Of a stretch of 64,000 nucleotides of DNA, positions 44,073-55,220 are shown in pieces (the first letter of the stretch is position 1; each line of letters opens with the position of its first letter). A program made the position numbers and the translations under genes. The notes beneath the pieces are model-generated. The model was not told the origin of the DNA. It searched no databases and saw only the letters and a program-made list of their open reading frames with translations. The DNA lies in contig JAUCBJ010000527.1 of the NCBI GenBank assembly GCA_032718475.1, positions 1-64,000 of the forward strand, read 5' to 3'. Source of the stretch: Nemertoderma westbladi. Its lineage: Eukaryota; Xenacoelomorpha; Nemertodermatida; Nemertodermatidae.

Positions 44073-45200
44073 GTTGCGTCGTTATGGCAAGCCCCGTCAT
44101 CTGTAAAGTGTAAAGTTAAATGAGTAAATCTAAATAATAACAAAATGTCCGTTAAATAAGTTACAAATAATAGTTTTTAAATCAAAATATTGAACAATCC
44201 AGTAAGCAAGTTAAAAAAACACATTACATATAGAGATGCAGAGTATGCACTATGTAAACTCTATAATTACTAATTGCCAGTCAACCCTTGACTGCCTTGG
44301 TATAAAAGCGTGAACTCTATTATCAGTGAAACAAGCAAAATATTTAATTTTAAACTTACCTGTATGTTTGAAGTGTGACACGATACGTTCCACGTAGGAA
44401 GTAGAGGTTCAATGAATATATTCAGGGAAAAGAAAGATATTACTCTAAGTAGATTCAATATTGTCTATTGAAAAAAATGTATTTCATTTTTATATTTTTG
44501 ACTCTGTTTTGAATATAATCCACCTTATTCAAATTCAGTCACACTTTAGCTGAAGTAAAATAATATAGCAAAGTGGATGGGAACTTTGTAAAACACTTAA
44601 TTTGCACTTTGCAGCTGTCTTTCTAAACCAAAATAATAGTATAATAATAAAACGAACGAATATGAATAACTTAAAAATGAAAATGTGTTTTTACCATTTT
44701 AATGTATGACGATTTCTGTACCTGTACTTATAGTTCACAGGTTGTTAACAGCTCGTATGGTGAGATTAAGTTAACCGTTGTTTATTCATGTCACGATGAA
44801 ATGTGCTATACTACTTGAACTACTTACTACGTTGTTTAATCAAAAAAATAACTGTTGTAAATAATATACTAATATGTTATTAAGTCTAATTTGTTTATAA
44901 CAGAAAACTGTATAGACTAATGACCGATAATAAACCAATGACTAATTGTGTTATATATGGAACAGGAATAAAGCATGACAAAAAAAATGGAACACCCCAT
45001 CTGTCTTCGGTACATTGAGTTCAGTCAGTTTGACCTGAATTAATTTGTCTGTTGAATGTGTCAGTTTGTGTTTAACCCATGTTTTTAGATCCCCCATCAC
45101 CTCTGTCAGTAACGTCTTGGCTGTCAGGTTCCTATCTATTAGTGTAAAGTTCGGTGAGTCAGCGAGGAATGACAAAGTATCCTAACTAAAGTCCCTACAC
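44073..45200. other. No recognised gene
   Basis: AT-rich DNA. Short frames at 44270-44458 and 44951-45175 have no recognisable motif. Confidence 0.5.
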
Positions 45201-45469
45201 AGTGTTTTGTCAGTTTTAAGTTCAGTAAAAGGCGTCATTCCCAAATGGCAAACTGTAATTGTGGTACTGGTCCAACCCCCTGTCCGGTGTCGTGTAATTT
45301 TGCCATTGGAACAGAGCCTCATCACATGGTACAGTCATCACCCCCCGTATGCAGTCATGTACGTCCTCTGTATCATACCGTGGTGTCCGTGGTGACGTCA
45401 TTTGCTCCACAAATTCCAGAACCAGAAAGGCGCGGTTGGAAACGGACTGAGCAATATCGGATCTGTTCT

Positions 45470-46330
45470 CTAAACAAGAGTCTCCGATTTTCCCAGCCGC
45501 TCGTCAACCACGTGGCAATCTGGGTCCGAAATTAATGCCCAAATGGGTTCCATGGTCCCACGACCTTTACGGAACCCATTCTGATTTCCACAGAGCAGTC
45601 TCTCAATGGGATCCCTGATGCGATTTAATAGAATTCTATTGTGTATAGCTTTTGCAGCAATCGAGATCAATGAGATTCCCCGAAAAGAACCATAGAGTGT
45701 TAGGTTGTCCTTCTTGGGAACTGGCACCAACTTATTTGTTTTCATTTCTTGTGGGACTCTTGTTGTTCGGTACATGTCTACTATGATGGGATAGATGAGC
45801 TTTAAACACTCAGGTATTTTAAAGACCTCAGGGGGAACACCATCTATTCCACTGGTACGATTGGTCTTAATGCTCTTTGCAGCAGCCTTCACTTCTGCAA
45901 TGGAGATATCGCCAATTGGAATATCTGGGAGTACAGACTCAAGACACTTTTACTTCTATAAAGTTATCAGGCAATACCCTGTCATTATTGAGGAGCCTTT
46001 CAAAGTGGGCCTTCCAACCATTGAGGCGATCGGCTGGTGATTCAGCCTTAACCTTGGTGGTTGGTTGGCTTTTCCGCCCAGTAAGCAAGTTGATCGATTT
46101 CCATGCCTGGGATGATTGCCTGCTGTCGTCAGCATCATTGATGGTATCAACCTGTTGGTTTATTAGCTCCTGTAGATTAACAGAGTACTGCCTGTTCAGG
46201 GACCTAGATGCAGCCTTAACTGCATTCTTGGCCGCTGTAGTCTGTTTGAGTCGGGTCTCTTTCTACGCCTTATATAAGTCATTTCAGCACTTCTGCATGA
46301 AGCATGAAGCATAGCCATCCATTGATAGCT
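45470..46330 (-). pseudogene. LINE pre-RT region and RT N-terminus
   Basis: Upstream part (about 46290-45956, minus) reads as a charged linker with QAWKSINLLTGRKSNQPPRL. After a frame change 45892-45470 gives SGIDGVPPEVFK, MKTNKLVPVPKKDN, FRGISLISIAAK and LLCGNQNGFRKGRGT, which are RT blocks 1-2a of a non-LTR element. It stops before the YADD box. It lies head to head with the LINE at 46690-48240 and has a different sequence. Confidence 0.75.
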
Positions 46331-46689
46331 GCATTGGTGTAAGTGCCAATCAACTAGTTGGAGTGCTCTGGTGTAATGGCTTTCTACATGGGTGTAACTC
46401 TAGGTAGACGACAGCATTGGCGGGTTCAAGTCTCCCTCACACTCAAGCGTCATGTCTCCCCACACGGGCTTTTTTTTTCGATTAATTGATATAATTTCAA
46501 AACGGCTGAACCAAAACTGGAAAACAATATATGGCAGGATAGTGCAATAATTAGTTAACACATGTTGTGAATTACAATTATTGTAACATACAGTAAAATA
46601 AGGATGCGAATTTTCATTAGTTGTAAAGGGTAAAAATTTACTTTTGAACACAGAAAACGTTTATTGACAATAAAACAAATTCCCATTCT

Positions 46690-48240
46690 TAAAGAAGAAG
46701 AATGGGAAGTCAGATGGACTAGATAATCTCCCTTACGAAACATTAAAGGGATCAATATCTCTAACACTCTATCTGTGGACAATGCTATTTAACATTTGTT
46801 TGGTAACTGGGTCATTGGTTTCTACATGGAAACATAGCATCCTAAAGGTCCTATATAAAGGTAAAGGTTCAAGAGATGAAGAGAACAACTATCGAGGTAT
46901 AGCCCTTCTGTGTAACCCTTTCAAGGTGCTTACAAGGCTTGTTGGGAAGCGGCTCCGTGAGTTCCTCCATTCTAAGATTCCTAAAGACCAGTTTGGTTTC
47001 ATGCCAGGTCGATCAACCATTCAACCGTTGCAGCGTCTACTAACTCGGATCAAAGGAAATCTATCAGAACCAAGGAAACCTCTTTATGCCGCCTTTATCG
47101 ATTTCCAAAAAGCCTTCGATTCGGTGCCACGATCTAAAGTACTGTACAAATTGGAACACGTGTTCAAGGTAAATGGGAGATTATTGCGTCTAATTAAATG
47201 TATTCTAAGCCCAAATTTCATATATATTTCTGATGGTTTGAGGAAATCTAATCCTGTGAGGCAAACTCAAGGATGCCAACAGGGCGATAGGCCCGTTTCT
47301 TTTTATATTATACATATGGGACTTAATAATGTTTATTACGAGAGTAGACGAAGCAATTGTGGTATTCTTATTCGCTGATGACCTTTTGTTCTTCTCTGAT
47401 AACAAGGACGCTTTACAGGCTGCACTCAATGCCACCAGCAGATAGATGGGCTTCCATCAACGGCCTTACTGCAAACCTGCGAAAATCGCAAATCATCAAA
47501 TTCAGAAGAGGGGGGCGCCTATGTGGGGCTGATAAGTTTTTCTACAATTCCAGTCACCAGTTGAAATAGTAAATCATTACACTTATCTCGGAATAGTACT
47601 ACAACCAACCCTTTCATTCACTCGACACATAATTAACACCACATGCAAATCGTTTAAAGTGATCCATTCTATCAAACAACCCAGCCTTTTATCTCTCAAC
47701 ACAGCAATCAAGTTATTTACAATCAAAATCGAACCAATCATCAGTTATTGGCTCACTGTTATATGGGAATTTCTGAAATCAAAGGACTTTGAGAACCTGG
47801 ACAAGATTAAGTCATCGTACCTTAAAAGAGTTCTGTCAGTACACAAATCTGCTCAGAACAGGCTTGTCCTGGCGCTGAGTGGAAGCAAGAACCTGTGTAT
47901 GGATCTGCAACAAAAACTCAATCTCCCCAAAACTCCCGAATTTAATAAATACAAAACTGGGGTCAATTCGAAGAACAACAAAATAATTCCAGAATTCTGG
48001 CGTTCTCCCGGATTTACAAACCCAAAATGGAGAACCTCAAACTATAAAAACCGGCACATCATCACACGGGTGTCTATACATGGGTTTCATCACCTAATTT
48101 GTAAAAACCCCGCGTTTCACGAGACTGCAGATGAATGCGTCTGCCGATTGTGGGACGCCAGAGCCAGCCGATACCACATTTTAAATTGTCACAAGAATGA
48201 TGCACCCCTTGTGAACTGGGCAAATACAAAATGATCCCAT
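46690..48240 (+). pseudogene. LINE reverse transcriptase with C-terminal zinc knuckle
   Basis: Plus strand. SDGLDNLPYETLKG opens the RT. ILKVLYKGKGSRDEENNYRG, DQFGFMPGRST, AAFIDFQKAFDSVP (motif A) and QTQGCQQGDRPVS (motif B) are in frame to 47378. Motif C, FADDLLFFSD, follows in another frame at about 47372-47400, so there is at least one indel there and more by 47570. The thumb and C-terminus continue at 47659-48234 and end in CVCRLWDARASRYHILNCHK, a C-x-C...H...C knuckle as in R1/I/Jockey-type elements. The 5' end (endonuclease) is missing. A short A-rich tail lies near 48388. Confidence 0.8.
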
Positions 48241-48399
48241 GTAAATGGAAGAACTGCATTTTATTTTATTTTGTATATATTTTATAATAATTTGTATAGT
48301 TGTGTGTGTTATTGATGTAATTTTAGCCTAATTTCTCGTTCCTACTGTAGAAGTGCCATCCTTTTGGCTTAATTAATAATAATATTAAAAAAAAATAAA

Positions 48400-49400
48400 A
48401 CAAAAAATAACCAACAGGTCATAAAACATTGTTGCACGGGTGTAGCCTACATGTATTTTACACATTTTTGTATGGTATTGTTAAATAATTTATAATAGTT
48501 TTTGAGTTATTAAAAAAAATCAAGTCTCCCCTAAAGTCAAGTCTCCCTCACTCACCCTACTCCTATCTCAGTAATTCAACTGGTTCTCATTTGATTGAAG
48601 CCAGTTAAGGAAAGGCTGAGTGGATCCAGGCGGGGCTCGAACATACAACCAAGGGATCAACCAACAGTCGTCCTAACCTGCCTTTTTTTTATAAAAGGTT
48701 TAGGTACATAGTGTATCTAAACCTACTGTGTATACTATATTAAACACCTAAAACATGGTGTAGACCTACAAATTATCACATCCTACAGCACATAGTGCTC
48801 GGAATAGACACAAAAAACCAAGTCAAGTCTCTCATTTAATGAATTCCGTGAACTATAGTTCCAATGTAAGTAACCCCCTGCTGGTGTGTTACTGTGTTTC
48901 ATAATGTTCCTTATGTATAACAGTTTAAGTAATCAATAACACTTTGTTAACTAAAGCTGGATAATAATTGTGCTGCATGACGATTGTGCTCGACCTCTGC
49001 TTGAGTTTCTTATCATGGCTGCTCAGTGTGATACCAAACTTATTAATGAAGTAGTAATGTAAGTAGTATGCTAAACAACGTGATTGAGACAGCGTCTGCC
49101 ATAGTCTACCATGTTAAAGAATTTGCCGAACGGCTCTTGCCCCGCCTACTTACTATGATTACTATTGTTGCCCCACCCACTTACTATGGTTACCATGGTT
49201 ACCATTGTGCATATGTAACATATGTCACCGCTGTGTATATATGTGACATACGCGGTATAAGACTAGTTTGCAGGCGGAAGTAATTTAATTAATTCGTGTC
49301 TACCGGTCGGCGTTTGACCTTGAACCGCAATAGGTAAAACCCAATATAGTAAGTGGGTTGCAGACGTTTGTTATTATAAAAGTCTTTAACATGATTTGAT
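48400..49400. other. No recognised gene
   Basis: Mixed unique DNA with short repeats (TGGTTACCATGGTTACCAT near 49187). No supported feature. Confidence 0.4.
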
Positions 49401-49409
49401 TATTCTACC

Positions 49410-49690
49410 TATGGGGCGAGCCATGAAGTGAGTGATAGCGTCGAAGTGTGAGTGATAGCGCCGAAGTAAGGTTATGACGCAACAACTAAAAAAGGTAAAT
49501 AAACACAGACTTATGGGGGCGAGCCGTGAAGTGAGTTCTTCCTCATCCACAACATCATTACCACTACCACCATCACCCGACGTCCCCTTCATTCCTTTCC
49601 AACATTGAAAAAATGGGGCGAGCCATGAAGCGAGTGAAGCCTTAGCATATGGGCGCCATTAATGAGTTGTGGGGCGAGCTACGGCGAAGT
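49410..49690 (+). repeat. GGGGCGAGCCATGAAGTGAG dispersed repeat
   Basis: The motif recurs near 49412, 49516, 49614 and 49671 with ~60-100-bp spacing, ending just before the virus-like segment. Confidence 0.7.
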
Positions 49691-49787
49691 AAGGTTATTG
49701 TATTTATAATATTATCATTATACCAACAAATTTGATTATTATACTTAAATCCATCACCATTACTATTTTAAAATTTCTTCCACCACC

Positions 49788-50228
49788 TCACCCATTTATC
49801 CCGCTATCCTCGCTATCTACATCCACCACATTATTGCCATTACCTCCGCCACCGCCTAACATCTCTAACATTCCCATCAACATTTCAATCCTTTCTTCCA
49901 TTGCCTTCTCCCGTGCGCACCTCTCAGCCTCCTTTGCTCTCCTATCCCCCTCAGCCGCCATCTCCAACTCCCAATCTTCCCCCCACACACTCTTGTTTTT
50001 CTTCGCCTCTTCCTCCATATAATACTTTTTTTCTATCACCTCCCACGCATTCCTAGGCTCTAACAATCTCTGCACTCGCGCTTCTTCTTTTTCTGTCAAA
50101 TACATTGCTACCAGTATCATTTCATTCTCATTATCATCTCCATCCTCCACAATCTCATCATCCTCGATACTCTCATCATCCTCTACAATCTCATCCACCA
50201 CAATCTCATCTTCTCTAACCACATCCAT
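49788..50228 (-). CDS. Acidic hypothetical protein, 146 aa (copy 1)
   Basis: ATG at 50228 and TGA at 49790-49788. The N-terminal 40 residues are almost all Asp/Glu/Ile/Val (repeats of the VEDDES type), followed by a helical segment with YLTEKEEARVQRLLEPR and a coiled-coil-like Met/Glu-rich stretch, then a Gly/Asn tail. No family recognised. It lies downstream of and in the same direction as the 430-codon gene. The tail ends within 10 bp of the duplication border, so its original C-terminus may have been longer. Acidic proteins of this kind in viruses are often DNA mimics, chaperones or activators, but nothing here shows which. Confidence 0.5.
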   Translation of the reverse strand: MDVVREDEIVVDEIVEDDESIEDDEIVEDGDDNENEMILVAMYLTEKEEARVQRLLEPRNAWEVIEKKYYMEEEAKKNKSVWGEDWELEMAAEGDRRAKEAERCAREKAMEERIEMLMGMLEMLGGGGGNGNNVVDVDSEDSGING

Positions 50229-50420
50229 GTATAATATGTATAATAATAATAATAATAAATACCGGTAAATGCGTGTATAATAAATAAATAACTAAATCTA
50301 TATAACATTTTTATTTCAACCGATAATTCATTAAACCCACAGATAATAATTTAACCGTTACCATGACACCAACCAGAAACATGGTCTATTTATATAATAA
50401 AGTTTCTACCGCTCGAAGAT

Positions 50421-51713
50421 TCACACTGAATGTTTATTCTTCTTTATTTGAGGTTGCCCATTAGTCTCGATTTCATTGAAAATGTCTTCACCATCATCCG
50501 TATCATTGACGATGTCCTCTTCAAAGTCGCTGATATCTTCATACTCATAGCTAGGTGTTTTATTCACGATGAGATCAATTTTTCGCTTAAGCGCTTGTTC
50601 TTTCATGGCTTTAGGTGTTTTCATCTTCATCTGAGCGCTCACACCCCCAACGAGGGTATCAATATCCTTATAATCATTCTTTTTTTCAGTGCTGTCTACC
50701 TGTTCATTTTCTGGAATCGCGGGCAACCAGATTTTTTTCTCATCCATTTTCTTAGCAGCGACTTTTACTGCTTCGGACGTCTTCAGCTGAGTAGCATTGT
50801 TCGGCATTTCCACTTTCATTAGTTCCTCGTCCGTTAATTCATCAATCGCAGCCTCAACAACTAACTTTTTAATCGGTAGAAACTCACACCCAGACGGAAT
50901 ATCGTGGTCCGCGTACTTCTGTAATTGCTTAATTATCTCGACATTTGCGTTGTTTCGAGGGATGAAAATAACCTTGGTGTCGAAGTTGTGGGACAAATAT
51001 ATCCCGTTTTTGTTAACGGTTGATGTGTACCTCATACTAACCTCATCGATATTCTCGTTAACATTCTTATCTATGTTAAAGTCGAGCAAACAGAATTCAT
51101 CCGCTCTGAGATTCAACCCATCGTAATATATAACACCCTTTCGCTGTCTACCTATATCATCCACTTCCCAAACGCCGACAAATCGTTGCCCTTCAAAGTC
51201 GTAGATATATCCAATGTACCCACAATCTTCGAACTCCATAAAATTCTCATCATGAATTTCCTTCTTTTTTGGTTCAATACGGGAAAGAACGACTTTGCCG
51301 TAGAAGCTTTGTAAGTAATCTATAATTTTTCGCGAGATAAAAATTGATGCGCCGTTTTTCCCAATGCGTAAGTACGCATGATTTATCGGTGTTATAAGCA
51401 AATTGCCTCAGGTGTATTCCTTGTAATATTCAATGGCTATTTTATTATAATTGAGGAAGTCAAACAGGAATCTTATGTTCTGGTAAGTAAGACTTACCGA
51501 TTCTTGTACGACGTTGCGTCCTTTGGTATCACCCCAACGGTTGAATCGAACGTATTTCCCGTTAAATGCTTTTATTTCTATTCCTTCCCCCAAACACTCG
51601 AGGCCCCACACACTCTTACCTGTAATCACCGATACGTATGGGGCGGGCACACTATCAGTAGAGCTACCGCTTAATGACATCATTTTTGGTTGTGATGGTT
51701 TCACAGATTCCAT
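50421..51713 (-). CDS. Unrecognised virus-like gene with in-frame TGA (copy 1)
   Basis: From an ATG at 51713, 101 codons are read to a TGA at 51410-51408. The same frame continues two codons later through 326 residues to a stop at 50421. Both parts have the same composition and read like one protein of about 430 residues. The first part has a globular segment (WGLECLGEGIEIKAF). The second has a structured region (ASIFISRKIIDYLQSFYGKV, CGYIGYIYDFEGQRFVGVWE) followed by an acidic/Lys-rich tail (DFEEDIVNDTDDGEDIF). No family recognised. A GTAAGT donor-like site at 51497-51492 precedes the TGA, but the nearest AG after it gives a stop. TATA at 51884-51877. The TGA is present in both copies. Confidence 0.5.
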
Positions 51714-51876
51714 CAACAAATTTTGCGAAATATTAATAATTAAGTGTAAAAATAAAATACAATAATATCGCGCTATACAATGTGCGAAAAATATGATAAT
51801 GAATGAATTAACCAGAATGACATGATAATGAATGAATGAATTAACCAGAATGACAAAATAAAGTATTTTACAGACG

Positions 51877-51884
51877 TATTTATA
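51877..51884 (-). promoter_or_regulatory. TATA box for the minus-strand gene (copy 1)
   Basis: TATAAATA on the minus strand, about 165 nt upstream of the ATG at 51713. Confidence 0.4.
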
Positions 51885-51947
51885 ATATAATGATGGGCTA
51901 TCGGGAAAACGGGTATATTTTAACCACTCAACCGGATTAATCGCTAT

Positions 51948-52232
51948 TGTCGTGAGAGAATTTTTCTGAAAAACTTCCTATAAATTTCAAGGGAAATATT
52001 TATTTACGCTTAAATTGGTTGACGTAAGTGGTGACAGCTTTGCAGCGGCGATTAATGCGGCCGGCCGATAGAAATTTCTATAGACACACCCCCAAATTTC
52101 TACAGAATATTACTCACGGTTAAATTGATTGACGTCAACTGTATTAACTGTGTAGCTTCTTAGAAGTTTCATAATTTTAAGCATGAGCGAATTTAATTTA
52201 ATGTCGGGATCGCAAACTTTTCTCTCACGACA
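51948..52232. promoter_or_regulatory. Structured divergent intergenic region (copy 1)
   Basis: Bounded by a 13-bp inverted repeat (TGTCGTGAGAGAA at 51948-51960, reverse complement at 52220-52232). Inside it TTAAATTGRTTGACGT occurs twice in direct orientation (52010-52025, 52120-52135), around GC-rich GCGGCCGGCCG at about 52056. It lies between divergent genes and could be a shared control region or a replication origin. Confidence 0.5.
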
Positions 52233-52310
52233 GATATTTTTCTGTAATCACATTTATTACTAAAAACGAATGATTGTGCCGCGCGAGCGGCGTTTTAAAG
52301 ACACACCCAT

Positions 52311-52318
52311 TATAAATA
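52311..52318 (+). promoter_or_regulatory. TATA box for dUTPase-like gene (copy 1)
   Basis: TATAAATA 35 nt before the ATG at 52353, with an inverted CCAAT (ATTGG) just downstream. Confidence 0.5.
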
Positions 52319-52352
52319 TACCCATTGGTCAAAATATTATTGATTAAGCAAC

Positions 52353-52727
52353 ATGGCAATACTGGGGCAGCTTGAGTCTATAGATAAGATCATTTTTTCA
52401 AATATATTATTTATTGTTACCTTTCTTTTAGGACTTTTTTTAGGTAAAATACGGCATAATAAAAAAATGTTTCCAATAATACAAGCTGAAAATAGTTACC
52501 GCGGTCCTAATTCAATTATTCCGATTAAAATTGAATTGTTAAGCCCAGCAGCTCGGGCACCTGTATGCGGTTCATATAGCCCAGCTGGGATTGACATATA
52601 TAGCGCCGTGAATAGAACAATAGAGCCGCACTCACGGATGTTAATTGAGACCACCTCACCCATTTATCCCGCTATCCTCGCTATCTACATCCACCACATT
52701 ATTGCCATTACCTCCGCCACCGCCTAA
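52353..52727 (+). pseudogene. Truncated dUTPase-like gene at duplication junction
   Basis: The first 99 or so codons are identical to 55221-55517, including the membrane segment and motif 1 (SPAGIDIYSA). At 52650 the frame runs into the start of the second duplicated unit, giving an unrelated tail to 52727. It lacks motifs 2-5 and cannot form the fold. Confidence 0.9.
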
Positions 52728-53096
52728 CATCTCTAACATTCCCATCAACATTTCAATCCTTTCTTCCATTGCCTTCTCCCGTGCGCACCTCTCAGCCTCC
52801 TTTGCTCTCCTATCCCCCTCAGCCGCCATCTCCAACTCCCAATCTTCCCCCCACACACTCTTGTTTTTCTTCGCCTCTTCCTCCATATAATACTTTTTTT
52901 CTATCACCTCCCACGCATTCCTAGGCTCTAACAATCTCTGCACTCGCGCTTCTTCTTTTTCTGTCAAATACATTGCTACCAGTATCATTTCATTCTCATT
53001 ATCATCTCCATCCTCCACAATCTCATCATCCTCGATACTCTCATCATCCTCTACAATCTCATCCACCACAATCTCATCTTCTCTAACCACATCCAT
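52656..53096 (-). CDS. Acidic hypothetical protein, 146 aa (copy 2)
   Basis: Identical to the gene at 49788-50228. Its 3' end lies 6 bp inside the duplication junction. Same description and same uncertainty. Confidence 0.5.
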   Translation of the reverse strand: MDVVREDEIVVDEIVEDDESIEDDEIVEDGDDNENEMILVAMYLTEKEEARVQRLLEPRNAWEVIEKKYYMEEEAKKNKSVWGEDWELEMAAEGDRRAKEAERCAREKAMEERIEMLMGMLEMLGGGGGNGNNVVDVDSEDSGING

Positions 53097-53288
53097 GTAT
53101 AATATGTATAATAATAATAATAATAAATACCGGTAAATGCGTGTATAATAAATAAATAACTAAATCTATATAACATTTTTATTTCAACCGATAATTCATT
53201 AAACCCACAGATAATAATTTAACCGTTACCATGACACCAACCAGAAACATGGTCTATTTATATAATAAAGTTTCTACCGCTCGAAGAT

Positions 53289-54581
53289 TCACACTGAATG
53301 TTTATTCTTCTTTATTTGAGGTTGCCCATTAGTCTCGATTTCATTGAAAATGTCTTCACCATCATCCGTATCATTGACGATGTCCTCTTCAAAGTCGCTG
53401 ATATCTTCATACTCATAGCTAGGTGTTTTATTCACGATGAGATCAATTTTTCGCTTAAGCGCTTGTTCTTTCATGGCTTTAGGTGTTTTCATCTTCATCT
53501 GAGCGCTCACACCCCCAACGAGGGTATCAATATCCTTATAATCATTCTTTTTTTCAGTGCTGTCTACCTGTTCATTTTCTGGAATCGCGGGCAACCAGAT
53601 TTTTTTCTCATCCATTTTCTTAGCAGCGACTTTTACTGCTTCGGACGTCTTCAGCTGAGTAGCATTGTTCGGCATTTCCACTTTCATTAGTTCCTCGTCC
53701 GTTAATTCATCAATCGCAGCCTCAACAACTAACTTTTTAATCGGTAGAAACTCACACCCAGACGGAATATCGTGGTCCGCGTACTTCTGTAATTGCTTAA
53801 TTATCTCGACATTTGCGTTGTTTCGAGGGATGAAAATAACCTTGGTGTCGAAGTTGTGGGACAAATATATCCCGTTTTTGTTAACGGTTGATGTGTACCT
53901 CATACTAACCTCATCGATATTCTCGTTAACATTCTTATCTATGTTAAAGTCGAGCAAACAGAATTCATCCGCTCTGAGATTCAACCCATCGTAATATATA
54001 ACACCCTTTCGCTGTCTACCTATATCATCCACTTCCCAAACGCCGACAAATCGTTGCCCTTCAAAGTCGTAGATATATCCAATGTACCCACAATCTTCGA
54101 ACTCCATAAAATTCTCATCATGAATTTCCTTCTTTTTTGGTTCAATACGGGAAAGAACGACTTTGCCGTAGAAGCTTTGTAAGTAATCTATAATTTTTCG
54201 CGAGATAAAAATTGATGCGCCGTTTTTCCCAATGCGTAAGTACGCATGATTTATCGGTGTTATAAGCAAATTGCCTCAGGTGTATTCCTTGTAATATTCA
54301 ATGGCTATTTTATTATAATTGAGGAAGTCAAACAGGAATCTTATGTTCTGGTAAGTAAGACTTACCGATTCTTGTACGACGTTGCGTCCTTTGGTATCAC
54401 CCCAACGGTTGAATCGAACGTATTTCCCGTTAAATGCTTTTATTTCTATTCCTTCCCCCAAACACTCGAGGCCCCACACACTCTTACCTGTAATCACCGA
54501 TACGTATGGGGCGGGCACACTATCAGTAGAGCTACCGCTTAATGACATCATTTTTGGTTGTGATGGTTTCACAGATTCCAT
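53289..54581 (-). CDS. Unrecognised virus-like gene with in-frame TGA (copy 2)
   Basis: Identical to 50421-51713, with the TGA at 54278-54276. Because both copies share the stop, it predates the duplication (or the duplication is an assembly artefact). TATAAATA on the minus strand at 54752-54745. Confidence 0.5.
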
Positions 54582-54815
54582 CAACAAATTTTGCGAAATA
54601 TTAATAATTAAGTGTAAAAATAAAATACAATAATATCGCGCTATACAATGTGCGAAAAATATGATAATGAATGAATTAACCAGAATGACATGATAATGAA
54701 TGAATGAATTAACCAGAATGACAAAATAAAGTATTTTACAGACGTATTTATAATATAATGATGGGCTATCGGGAAAACGGGTATATTTTAACCACTCAAC
54801 CGGATTAATCGCTAT

Positions 54816-55100
54816 TGTCGTGAGAGAATTTTTCTGAAAAACTTCCTATAAATTTCAAGGGAAATATTTATTTACGCTTAAATTGGTTGACGTAAGTGGT
54901 GACAGCTTTGCAGCGGCGATTAATGCGGCCGGCCGATAGAAATTTCTATAGACACACCCCCAAATTTCTACAGAATATTACTCACGGTTAAATTGATTGA
55001 CGTCAACTGTATTAACTGTGTAGCTTCTTAGAAGTTTCATAATTTTAAGCATGAGCGAATTTAATTTAATGTCGGGATCGCAAACTTTTCTCTCACGACA
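54816..55100. promoter_or_regulatory. Structured divergent intergenic region (copy 2)
   Basis: Same 13-bp inverted repeat and two direct TTAAATTGRTTGACGT elements as at 51948-52232. Confidence 0.5.
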
Positions 55101-55178
55101 GATATTTTTCTGTAATCACATTTATTACTAAAAACGAATGATTGTGCCGCGCGAGCGGCGTTTTAAAGACACACCCAT

Positions 55179-55186
55179 TATAAATA
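55179..55186 (+). promoter_or_regulatory. TATA box for dUTPase-like gene
   Basis: TATAAATA 35 nt before the ATG at 55221, followed by ATTGG. Confidence 0.5.
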
Positions 55187-55220
55187 TACCCATTGGTCAA
55201 AATATTATTGATTAAGCAAC

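Larger units (their letters stand above)
49782..52649. repeat. 2,868-bp tandem duplication, copy 1
   Basis: Identical by eye to 52650-55517: all ORFs in the two copies translate the same. The junction at 52650-52651 shows a 2-bp (AC) microhomology. The left copy of the dUTPase is cut here. Confidence 0.95.

Noticed and set aside
45207-45535. Overlapping plus-strand ORFs with Cys residues
   Set aside because: Antisense to the 3' side of the minus-strand LINE fragment, no motif.
51407-51497. A 91-nt intron removing the TGA from the virus-like gene
   Set aside because: Donor GTAAGT is good, but splicing to the nearest AG after the TGA leads to an immediate stop, so this intron does not rescue the frame.
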